From contig JAUSPW010000311.1 in NCBI GenBank assembly GCA_030652635.1, positions 1-5,394 on the forward strand: a stretch of DNA of 5,394 nt, written 5' to 3'. Shown here in pieces: positions 1-5,394 of this stretch; the stretch's first letter is position 1; each line of letters begins with the position of its first letter. The translations under genes were made by a program, and so were the position numbers. This DNA is from Pseudohongiella sp. (GTDB taxonomy: Bacteria; Pseudomonadota; Gammaproteobacteria; Pseudomonadales; Pseudohongiellaceae). The notes under the pieces were generated by a model, which saw nothing but the letters and a program-made list of their open reading frames with translations, had not been told where the DNA came from and did not search any database.

Positions 1-1737
1 ATAAATGGCATTGCCGCCCCAGTTCATTGGGTCAAATGAACGACAACGAGCGCGAGAACCACCGCCCCACTCATCGGTGAATAACACCTTGGTGCCGTCA
101 TTATTGAAGGTTGCCGAGTGCCAATAGGCAAAACCGGTGTCAATCACCTGATCCAGGCGCTGCGGATTCAAAGGATCTGAAATATCAAACAGAATACCGT
201 TACCCGAACAGGCACCTGCCGCCACGCCCAGTTGCGGAAATGCAGTGATGTCATGGCAATGATTGGTTTCACCGGTACGGTTAGTATCCGGACCATGGTC
301 GCCGCCTTCCCACAAGGATGCGATCACCCCGGTCACTGGATCGGCAAACACCTGAGGCCGACTGACAATACGTGCATCTTCCGGGTTGTTTACCGGGATC
401 TCGACAACCTCAATGCGGAATCGTGCTGAGTTTTCATCCTTAAACGGCGACTCATCAATGCATCCCTCCAGCTCTTCACCCGGGCGCACATAACTGGTAC
501 CTGAAATGTAGACCAGCAATTTGCCGTCGTCATCAGGATCGTTTACGACGGTATGTGTATGAGATCCACGGCAAGTTTGAACGGCTGCGACCTGAATAGG
601 CATTCTGAAATCACTGACATCAAAAATACGGATTCCTCGGAAACGTTCACCACTGACACGTTCCGCGACACCTTCCAGCCCGCAATCCAGACGGCCACGA
701 TTTTGCTCAACTGACATGATCAGCAGATTACCAACCACTGATACATCGCCCTGACCGCCCGGACAAACTACTGAGCTCAAGTGCACTGGACGCAAAGGAT
801 TGCTGATATCGTAGGCATTAAAACCGTGATAGTTACCCGCGATCATGACGTCGCCTGAAAACGCCATGTCAGTGTTAGCAAAATCAAGCAGACTGGGCCT
901 TGGCTCTGCTTCGTCATCATCTTCACCAGCCGCTTCGCCTGCCTGATTAAGCCGGCTCATTGGCAAACCCATGGGGTTGGCTGGATCAAAAAAACCATCT
1001 GGTTTGGGCAACGCTGCCAGCAGATTCATGTTCATTGACGCTTGACCTGCGTCGTAATAGCCCGCGCCGAGCCCGACACGAGGATCGGGCGAAAACGTCG
1101 CCAGCATGGCTGTCATGCGCTCAATTTCGCTGTTCTGCTCGGTCTTGACCTCAGAAATAAATTCAAACAGCACGGGATCCTGCGCGGTACCTTGTTTGGC
1201 GAGCAATTCATCCACCATGGTGATGGCGCCCTGGTGGTGTTTGATCATGAACTGCATAAACAGTGTGTCAAACTGATTACCTTGGGCCGCGCGCAAATTT
1301 GCCAACTCTGCATCAGTCAACATGCCAGCCATGGTTGAGTGACCTGAGTGATGAGCATGTGTCGAGCGATCAGCGGCCGGCGGCATGACAGGTTGACCCT
1401 GCTCTTCCAGCCAATCCACCATAAACTGCATTTCATCATCTTGAGAGGCTGAAATACGTTCGCCCAGCTGACGAACTTCATCACGCTGACTTCGTCCCTC
1501 GATCATGGCGGTCATCTGCACAGCCTGATCGTGGTGCATGATCATGTCCTGCATAAACTTAACATCGGCATCAGTCACGCGAGTGCCGGCTAATGCAGAG
1601 GCTTCCTCAACACTAATCTGACGACTGACCTGACCGGGTGCGCCTGGCTGGATAATCGGCGGCTGGGCAAAAGCCTGACCTGCAGCAAACAGGGAAAGAG
1701 CTGAAATTGCTAATGACAAGCGTGTATGACGCAACAT
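1..1737 (-). CDS. Secreted DUF305 plus LVIVD-repeat protein (C-terminus cut by window edge)
   Basis: The frame is open from an ATG at 1737 to base 1 (579 codons, no stop), so the C-terminus lies outside the window. GGAG at 1744-1747, six bases upstream, supports the start. Residues 1-24 are a signal peptide (basic MLRHTR, hydrophobic core, AFA cleavage site), so the protein is exported. Residues about 45-215 are DUF305-like with two HH motifs, MIMHHDQA (65-72) and MIKHHQGA (164-171), each in a predicted helix; the family is four-helical and ferritin-like, and metal binding is suspected but not shown here. The linker HAHHSGH (127-133) is His-rich. After an acidic stretch (272-279), residues about 285-579 show LVIVD-type repeats: FNAYDISNPLRPV (306-318), IRIFDVSDFRMP (369-380) and ILFDISDPLNPQRL (515-528). 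GSHTHT (391-396), GGDHG (478-482) and NHCHD (492-496) add histidines, and seven cysteines follow residue 324. Domain assignment is firm; function is unknown, perhaps metal handling or surface binding. Confidence 0.9.
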   Translation of the reverse strand, partial: MLRHTRLSLAISALSLFAAGQAFAQPPIIQPGAPGQVSRQISVEEASALAGTRVTDADVKFMQDMIMHHDQAVQMTAMIEGRSQRDEVRQLGERISASQDDEMQFMVDWLEEQGQPVMPPAADRSTHAHHSGHSTMAGMLTDAELANLRAAQGNQFDTLFMQFMIKHHQGAITMVDELLAKQGTAQDPVLFEFISEVKTEQNSEIERMTAMLATFSPDPRVGLGAGYYDAGQASMNMNLLAALPKPDGFFDPANPMGLPMSRLNQAGEAAGEDDDEAEPRPSLLDFANTDMAFSGDVMIAGNYHGFNAYDISNPLRPVHLSSVVCPGGQGDVSVVGNLLIMSVEQNRGRLDCGLEGVAERVSGERFRGIRIFDVSDFRMPIQVAAVQTCRGSHTHTVVNDPDDDGKLLVYISGTSYVRPGEELEGCIDESPFKDENSARFRIEVVEIPVNNPEDARIVSRPQVFADPVTGVIASLWEGGDHGPDTNRTGETNHCHDITAFPQLGVAAGACSGNGILFDISDPLNPQRLDQVIDTGFAYWHSATFNNDGTKVLFTDEWGGGSRARCRSFDPMNWGGNAIY

Positions 1738-1743
1738 GGTTAT

Positions 1744-1747
1744 CTCC
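1744..1747 (-). promoter_or_regulatory. Ribosome binding site of the DUF305/LVIVD gene
   Basis: GGAG on the minus strand lies six bases before the ATG at 1737. The spacing is good, and it selects this ATG, which also begins a clean signal peptide. Confidence 0.75.
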
Positions 1748-1752
1748 GTAAA

Positions 1753-1785
1753 CCGTTCCAATTTAAACGGAAGGCTACAACGGAA
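1753..1785. repeat. Three CCGTT/AACGG half-sites at 13-bp spacing upstream of the DUF305 gene
   Basis: The plus strand carries CCGTT at 1753-1757, AACGGAA at 1766-1772 and AACGGAA at 1779-1785. The elements begin 13 bp apart; the last two are direct repeats and the first is inverted relative to them. They sit 16-48 bases upstream of the start codon of the secreted DUF305 protein, where an operator or activator site would be expected. I found no convincing -35/-10 pair nearby. The repeats are short enough to be chance, so an operator role is only a suggestion. Confidence 0.3.
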
Positions 1786-1830
1786 ATGATCTGGAATCCA
1801 CTGGCAAAACAACATAGATTTCAGGACTAC

Positions 1831-2694
1831 TTATCCCTCGTGTTGCCAGACCAGCACGTGATATTGAGTCCAGCCACGCCGAAGGCAAATCTGTAACGCG
1901 GTGCCACCGGCCATGTTTTGCCAATAGGCCCAGGGCAATGGCAAACGCGTAAGCTGGCTGACCAGAAACAATACAATCGGATTGAAGGACCGGGTATATG
2001 CCGACAGGTTGCTGGCGTGCAGGAGTTTGAAGCCAACGCGTGAAGCGCTAGTGATTGTCTGATCGGGGGTGACCAGATTGTTCAAATGCCAGCCGCGCTG
2101 AAAACGTTGAATCCAGTCGTTGGCTGCACCTTGCTCTTGATCAGGGATGGACGAATTTAAAAAGTCATCACAAATCACCAAACAACCGCCAGGTTTTATA
2201 TGACGGGCGGCCATCTCAAAAAATGTATCTGCCGAGCGGGCGTGGACAAAAGACTCAATTGCAAAGGCTGCGTCTGCTGCCTCGAGCTTAGGCATCGCCG
2301 CAAAATCGCCCTGCACAAACCGCACTCTGTTGCCCAGTCCCAGTAGTTCGGCACGTTGTGTTGCCAGCCTCTGTTGCTCGGCGCTGATGGTAATTCCCGT
2401 CACATCTGCATTCAATGCTGATGCGAGCCAAGTAGATGTCCCCCCCACCCCGCATCCCAGATCCAGCACGTGGGCTCCCGGCTCTTTGATACAAGCCTGC
2501 AAGGCGTGTGCGACTTGTACATTCAGATAATTAAACGCCTCCGTTTTATTGGTCACACCTGGCGCCCAGATTGCACGGTGGATAGCTGCCACATCGCCAC
2601 TGCCCCCCAGATCCAGAAACAGACGGGTATTCTTGTTGTAGTAAGCAGCAATATCATCAACGCTGGCTTCTGGTACTTTCCGGGACTCGGACAT
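1831..2694 (-). CDS. Class I SAM-dependent methyltransferase, small-molecule type
   Basis: This 287-residue protein should transfer a methyl group from S-adenosylmethionine to an unidentified small molecule or lipid. The Rossmann-fold motifs are in order: motif I VLDLGCGVGGTS (76-87), the strand-2 region DVTGITIS (97-104), motif II FVQGD (126-130), AFAIESFVHA (143-152) at the strand-4 position, and IKPGG (166-170) before the next strand. The order and length resemble UbiE/tocopherol/natural-product C- or O-methyltransferases. The N-terminal stretch (about 17-50), with YYN, FLDLGGSG and AIHRAIW, recalls lid helices of small-molecule methyltransferases. There is no signal peptide; the C-terminal third is rich in Trp and Leu and may touch a hydrophobic substrate or the membrane. 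The start is the ATG at 2694, preceded nine bases upstream by a weak GGAAA. It diverges from the membrane operon, and the DUF305 gene follows 93 bp downstream. The family is secure; the substrate cannot be read from sequence. Confidence 0.88.
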   Translation of the reverse strand: MSESRKVPEASVDDIAAYYNKNTRLFLDLGGSGDVAAIHRAIWAPGVTNKTEAFNYLNVQVAHALQACIKEPGAHVLDLGCGVGGTSTWLASALNADVTGITISAEQQRLATQRAELLGLGNRVRFVQGDFAAMPKLEAADAAFAIESFVHARSADTFFEMAARHIKPGGCLVICDDFLNSSIPDQEQGAANDWIQRFQRGWHLNNLVTPDQTITSASRVGFKLLHASNLSAYTRSFNPIVLFLVSQLTRLPLPWAYWQNMAGGTALQICLRRGWTQYHVLVWQHEG

Positions 2695-2735
2695 GTTTAC
2701 AAATTTCCAATAAAAATTGAGTGTTTTCCGGGTAC

Positions 2736-2764
2736 TTGTGTAATACCTCCGGCATGCCTATGAT
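2736..2764 (+). promoter_or_regulatory. Candidate sigma70-like promoter for the MAPEG operon
   Basis: TTGTGT (2736-2741) and TATGAT (2759-2764) are separated by 17 bp. The -10 matches TATAAT at five of six positions; the -35 keeps only the TTG. Predicted transcription starts near 2771, giving a leader of about 60 nt before the ATG at 2831, and the palindrome at 2774-2793 would lie just downstream of the start, a common repressor position. No better pair was seen on this strand between 2695 and 2830. Confidence 0.4.
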
Positions 2765-2773
2765 CGGCGACTA

Positions 2774-2793
2774 CAGGTGATACGTATAGCCTG
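2774..2793. promoter_or_regulatory. 20-bp imperfect palindrome, putative operator
   Basis: The form is CAGG-N2-ATACGTAT-N2-CCTG: 16 of 20 positions are symmetric, with a perfect 8-bp centre. It lies in the divergent intergenic region, just downstream of the candidate plus-strand start point and across the candidate minus-strand -10. The size and symmetry suit a dimeric helix-turn-helix regulator, but no regulator gene is visible in the window to pair with it. Symmetry and position are seen; the operator role is inferred. Confidence 0.45.
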
Positions 2794-2812
2794 ACACCCA
2801 TCATATTAACAA
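2783..2812 (-). promoter_or_regulatory. Candidate sigma70-like promoter for the methyltransferase
   Basis: On the minus strand TTGTTA (2812-2807) is followed after 18 bp by TATACG (2788-2783). Each hexamer matches the consensus at about four of six positions. Transcription would start near 2776, leaving a leader of about 80 nt. The -10 lies inside the 20-bp palindrome at 2774-2793, so a protein bound there would block it. The match is modest. Confidence 0.35.
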
Positions 2813-2819
2813 TCATTAA

Positions 2820-2824
2820 AAGGA
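2820..2824 (+). promoter_or_regulatory. Ribosome binding site of the MAPEG gene
   Basis: AAGGA lies six bases before the ATG at 2831 in an A-rich leader. It is a strong site and fixes the start of the first gene of the operon. Confidence 0.75.
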
Positions 2825-2830
2825 TAAAAA

Positions 2831-3217
2831 ATGGAACTGGTAGCAATTGTGGTGTTAGCAGCATTGATTCAGTACACCGTGTTTGGTGCACTGGTGGGAC
2901 GGGCTCGCATGAAATACAAAGTGGAAGCACCTGCCGTGTCAGGCGATCCGATTTTTGAACGCTATTACCGTGTGCACATGAATACCCTGGAAAGTCTTGT
3001 ATTCTTTTTACCCTCCATATTTATTTTTGCCACCTACATCAGCGCAGAAATCGCTGCAGGTCTGGGCGTGGTATTTATTATCGGCCGCCAGCTGTATCTG
3101 CACGCCTACGTCAAAGAACCCAAGTCACGTGAGTTGGGTTTTATGTTGACGTTTCTCCCGTCGGTCATTCTTGCGCTGGGCGGCATTGCCGGGGCAGTCA
3201 TGAGTTACGCCGGTTAA
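2831..3217 (+). CDS. MAPEG-family membrane protein
   Basis: This 128-residue integral membrane protein belongs to the MAPEG family (membrane-associated proteins in eicosanoid and glutathione metabolism, including microsomal glutathione transferases and leukotriene C4 synthase). Length and four hydrophobic segments (about 1-22, 55-72, 73-90 and 104-126) fit the family. The conserved R-x3-N-x2-E signature is present as RVHMNTLE (47-54), preceded by FERYY (42-46), and GRQLYLHAYV (85-94) plus Arg100 resemble the second conserved block. Characterised members are trimers using glutathione or lipid peroxides; bacterial members of this short type mostly lack a known substrate, so a catalytic activity is not claimed. 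It heads the operon: the phosphatidyltransferase begins 12 bp after its TAA. A role in membrane lipid peroxide or electrophile detoxification is plausible but inferred. Confidence 0.88.
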   Translation: MELVAIVVLAALIQYTVFGALVGRARMKYKVEAPAVSGDPIFERYYRVHMNTLESLVFFLPSIFIFATYISAEIAAGLGVVFIIGRQLYLHAYVKEPKSRELGFMLTFLPSVILALGGIAGAVMSYAG

Positions 3218-3229
3218 TCTGGCCCTGTT

Positions 3230-4366
3230 ATGACGCATAGCCCGATAATTCGACAACTGCAGCGTGAGACAAGCAGAATAGGTTTATCGGGTTTTGTCAC
3301 GATTGCTGTATTGGCTCTGGTTCTGTGGGCCAGCACTACACCCACCACAGGTTTTTCCTGGTTTATTGTCAGTACATTTTTCTGGCTGCTGGTGATTACA
3401 CAAACCTCCAAACGACTGGCACTGAATCGTGCCAACGCTGAAACAGCCCTGTTCACCAAACTCGGCTGGGCCAACCGGATGACGATCACACGTGGCTGGC
3501 TGATCGCAGCGTGTGCTGGCCTGCTGGTCACGCCAACGCTACTGGAAAACTCAGCTGCTGTAGTCTGGGCTGCTGCGGCGGCATACTCCATCGCCGCCAT
3601 TTTTGATCGACTTGATGGCTTTGTAGCGCGCAAAACTAAACAAAGTACTCAGCTCGGCGCTGAGCTTGACACCGTGTTTGACGCCTTGGGTCTCATGGTA
3701 GCGCCATTGCTGGCCTTGCAACTTGGGAAAATCCATTGGACCTATTTACTGGTGAGTGTCGCCTACTACCTTTTTGTGATCGGCATTAAAATCCGAAAAC
3801 ACAATCAACATGTCGTTTACCCTCTGGCTCCCAGCGAATTGCGCCGAACACTGGCCGGATTCCAGATGGCGTATGTCGCCGTTGTGCTGTGGCCACCGTT
3901 TAATCCTGAGGTCACTGTGCTGGCAGGATTTGGTTTTATGTTACCGCTGCTGGCGGGATTTCTGGTGGATTGGTGGGTGGTCAGTGGTCGTCTTGATCCG
4001 TATGCACCTGACGGCAGCAGCATTTTTGCCCGGCTTAAAACCTTCACCAACACATACTTGCTGCCGGTGGTCCGGTTTGTGTTGCTTATAACACTCGTGC
4101 TTACCTGGGCAGACGCGTCTGTGGCACATAGATTTATTCTGTTTTTTCTGGTGTTAGCCGCTGCGATGATGGTGTGCGGGCTTGCTGGGCGCGCCGGTGC
4201 GATGTTGATGCTGATGGTATTGGCGTGGCGCAGCCCCTTGCCTCTGGATCAAGCACCGTTTGCCTTGTGTTTATTTATCTCGATTGCCATCTTACTGCTC
4301 GGCTGCGGCCGCTTCAGCCTGTGGCAGGCGGATGATCACTGGGTCAACCGACAGGATGGTGCCTGA
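3230..4366 (+). CDS. CDP-alcohol phosphatidyltransferase with extended C-terminal membrane region
   Basis: This 378-residue inner-membrane enzyme should condense a CDP-activated lipid or alcohol with an alcohol acceptor, releasing CMP. The full CDP-alcohol signature D-x2-D-G-x2-A-R-x8-G-x3-D-x3-D spans residues 126-151 (Asp126, Asp129, Gly130, Ala133, Arg134, Gly143, Asp147, Asp151); in the family the aspartates bind metal ions and act in catalysis. An N-x2-T-x2-R block (Asn82, Thr85, Arg88) starts the first core helix, as in PgsA. The core covers about 75-255. Two extra hydrophobic segments precede it (about 20-36 and 43-58), and about 120 residues follow with three or four more (280-360), ending in LLGCGRFSLW (356-365), which faintly recalls DoxX-type tails. 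Ordinary members are near 200 residues. No clear Shine-Dalgarno precedes the ATG at 3230, so coupling to the upstream gene is likely. It shares TGATG with the next gene. Acceptor and product are undetermined. Confidence 0.88.
   Translation: MTHSPIIRQLQRETSRIGLSGFVTIAVLALVLWASTTPTTGFSWFIVSTFFWLLVITQTSKRLALNRANAETALFTKLGWANRMTITRGWLIAACAGLLVTPTLLENSAAVVWAAAAAYSIAAIFDRLDGFVARKTKQSTQLGAELDTVFDALGLMVAPLLALQLGKIHWTYLLVSVAYYLFVIGIKIRKHNQHVVYPLAPSELRRTLAGFQMAYVAVVLWPPFNPEVTVLAGFGFMLPLLAGFLVDWWVVSGRLDPYAPDGSSIFARLKTFTNTYLLPVVRFVLLITLVLTWADASVAHRFILFFLVLAAAMMVCGLAGRAGAMLMLMVLAWRSPLPLDQAPFALCLFISIAILLLGCGRFSLWQADDHWVNRQDGA
4353..4356 (+). promoter_or_regulatory. Ribosome binding site of the flippase-like gene
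   Basis: AGGA lies nine bases before the ATG at 4366, inside the end of the preceding gene. With the 1-nt stop/start overlap (TGATG at 4364-4368), it suggests translational coupling. Confidence 0.6.
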
Positions 4367-5358
4367 TGCCACAGTATCGTTGGACCGGTACCGTGCTCTG
4401 GATCGTGGCCCTGGCGTTAGTTGTCTGGACATTAAGTCAGATGCCCCTTGCTGAAATCGGCATAACACTCCGTGGATTGGCATGGGTCGATTGGAGTGCC
4501 TGGTTGGCGGTGAATATTCTGGTGATTGTTGTTGGCAACGTGCGTTGGTTGACACTAACGCGCATGGTGGGCGGATCAGTCGGTTTTATAAGGCTGTTAC
4601 TGATTCGACAAGCAGGCCAAACTGTCAGTTTTATAACACCTGGCCCGCAATTTGGCGGTGAACCCCTGCAAATCTATTGGCTATATAAACACACCGGTAT
4701 GGCGATTCATCGCGCAGTACTTGCATTGGGGCTGGATCGTTTTTTTGAGCTCTGGATCAACTTTCTGATGCTGATACTGGGCGTGAGCCTTTTGATGCTG
4801 TGGGTCCCTTCTATTAACGGACTTGAAAGTGATACCAGTAACTGGCAACGCATACTATGGATCATTTCTGCGGCGTTAGTGCTGCTGTCTGCGCTGGCGG
4901 TTTTGGCGTTCAAACAACCGGCATTGATATCCAGACAATTGGAAAAACTCAGTGCACGCTGGTTGAGCAGCCCCCGACTGACGTCACTGGACGATCATTG
5001 GCAATCGCTGGGCAGTGACCTCAGAACCGCCATTCGCACTCAAAAACCTGCGTTGTTCGCAGCGCTGATGTATTCATTTGCAGGCTGGGCTCTGATTGTT
5101 TTTGAGATGTGGCTGGTGGTTGGCTTTTTTGAAGTCCAGCTGCAAACCCGTGAATTGATCCTGATTCTGGTCGCCATGAGACTGGCACTTTTGCTGCCGC
5201 TTCCAGGGGGTATTGGCACACTGGAAGCATCCGTATTCTGGTCCTTCCAGGCGCTGGGTCTTCCCGCCAGCGCCGCCCTCGGACTCATTGCAATCATGCG
5301 CTTTCGCGATGCGCTTGTGCTGATTGCAGGACTGCTGTGTGCGCGACTTCTGCGTTAA
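4366..5358 (+). CDS. LPG-synthase-TM / UPF0104 flippase-like membrane protein
   Basis: This 330-residue polytopic protein belongs to the LPG_synthase_TM family (AglD/YbhN-like, related to the N-terminal flippase half of MprF). Two family signatures are clear: TPGPQFGGEP (91-100), followed by LQIYWL, and PLPGGIGTLE (278-287), then ASVFWSFQALG and RFRD (312-315) near the C-terminus. About seven or eight hydrophobic segments fit between residues 8 and 328, with a charged soluble loop at about 183-228. The length matches stand-alone members; there is no GNAT-like aminoacyl-transferase domain, so it is not a complete lysyl-phosphatidylglycerol synthase. Relatives are tied to lipid or glycolipid translocation, though many have no proven substrate. 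Its coupling to the CDP-alcohol enzyme suggests moving that enzyme's product across the membrane (inference). Start by AGGA and the TGATG overlap; stop TAA at 5356-5358. Confidence 0.87.
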   Translation: MPQYRWTGTVLWIVALALVVWTLSQMPLAEIGITLRGLAWVDWSAWLAVNILVIVVGNVRWLTLTRMVGGSVGFIRLLLIRQAGQTVSFITPGPQFGGEPLQIYWLYKHTGMAIHRAVLALGLDRFFELWINFLMLILGVSLLMLWVPSINGLESDTSNWQRILWIISAALVLLSALAVLAFKQPALISRQLEKLSARWLSSPRLTSLDDHWQSLGSDLRTAIRTQKPALFAALMYSFAGWALIVFEMWLVVGFFEVQLQTRELILILVAMRLALLLPLPGGIGTLEASVFWSFQALGLPASAALGLIAIMRFRDALVLIAGLLCARLLR

Positions 5359-5394
5359 AAGGACTGTTTATAGGCAGCCCAACAAGTCGCGTTT
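5359..5394. other. Terminal 36 bases: no complete gene; possible end of a convergent gene
   Basis: No plus-strand start codon with a ribosome binding site and no hairpin-plus-T-run terminator is visible. On the minus strand two frames close near here: one ends at 5368 with peptide KRDLLGCL, the other ends at 5355 with NATCWAAYKQSF and would overlap the flippase stop. Either could be the C-terminus of a converging gene outside the window, or neither. The stretch is too short to decide. Confidence 0.25.

Larger units (their letters stand above)
1738..1830. other. Intergenic gap between methyltransferase and DUF305 gene
   Basis: The 93-bp gap separates two same-strand genes. It contains the ribosome binding site of the downstream gene and the CCGTT/AACGG repeats. 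I see no GC-rich hairpin followed by a T run, so there is no evidence for a terminator after the methyltransferase. Read-through, giving a two-gene transcript, remains possible, as does an independent promoter. Confidence 0.5.

Noticed and set aside
1042..1338. Plus-strand 98-codon open frame opposite the DUF305/LVIVD gene
   Set aside because: It lies wholly antisense to a clearly coding frame with recognisable domains, has no ribosome binding site, and its translation has no family features. The same holds for 232-429 and 960-1148.
1753..1776. CueR/MerR-type operator upstream of the DUF305 gene (CCTTCC...GGAACGG on the minus strand)
   Set aside because: The arms are imperfect and the spacer is 9 bp rather than the 7 bp seen in copper-responsive operators, and no matching -35/-10 frame was found.
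2751..2758. GGCATGCC perfect 8-bp palindrome
   Set aside because: It is short, lies in the spacer of the candidate plus-strand promoter, and is weaker than the 20-bp palindrome nearby; chance is likely.
2470..2763. Plus-strand 97-codon frame across the methyltransferase start and intergenic region
   Set aside because: It is antisense to motif I of the methyltransferase and runs through the candidate promoters; nothing supports translation.
3214..3633. Minus-strand 139-codon open frame opposite the phosphatidyltransferase N-terminus
   Set aside because: Its Ala/Ser-rich composition is typical of an antisense shadow; it covers the conserved CDP-alcohol gene and has no ribosome binding site.
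4366..5358. Complete lysyl-phosphatidylglycerol synthase (MprF)
   Set aside because: Only the membrane flippase-like region is present; the C-terminal aminoacyl-transferase domain is missing, and the length matches stand-alone relatives.

Overview
The window looks like chromosomal DNA of a free-living, probably marine, gammaproteobacterium. This is an inference from the roughly 50% GC content, the gene style (an exported DUF305/LVIVD protein, a bacterial MAPEG protein, a CDP-alcohol phosphatidyltransferase) and compact operon packing. No rRNA, tRNA, CRISPR array, insertion sequence or integrase is visible, and nothing marks the region as a mobile element.

Layout. Bases 1-1737 (minus strand) hold the first 579 codons of a large secreted protein that runs off the left edge. 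It has a signal peptide, a DUF305 region with two HH motifs, a His-rich linker and the beginning of an LVIVD-repeat domain. Bases 1831-2694 (minus) encode a 287-residue class I SAM-dependent methyltransferase, 93 bp upstream of the DUF305 gene and in the same direction. Bases 2695-2830 form a divergent intergenic region with a candidate sigma70-like promoter for each direction and a 20-bp imperfect palindrome placed to affect both.

The plus strand then carries a tight three-gene membrane operon: a MAPEG-family protein (2831-3217), a CDP-alcohol phosphatidyltransferase with a long C-terminal membrane extension (3230-4366), and an LPG-synthase-TM/flippase-like protein (4366-5358). The gene junctions are +12 bp and a 1-nt TGATG overlap. 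The last 36 bases contain no complete gene.

Working together (inference). The plus-strand operon reads as a small membrane-lipid module: one enzyme that could join a CDP-activated lipid to an alcohol, one polytopic protein of a family linked to lipid translocation, and a MAPEG protein of unknown substrate. The divergent methyltransferase could modify a small molecule or lipid in the same pathway and may share the central operator. The DUF305/LVIVD protein is periplasmic or surface-exposed and may bind metal; its link to the lipid genes is unproven. The parts belong to known families. What may be undescribed is their combination, the C-terminal extension on the phosphatidyltransferase, and the shared operator.
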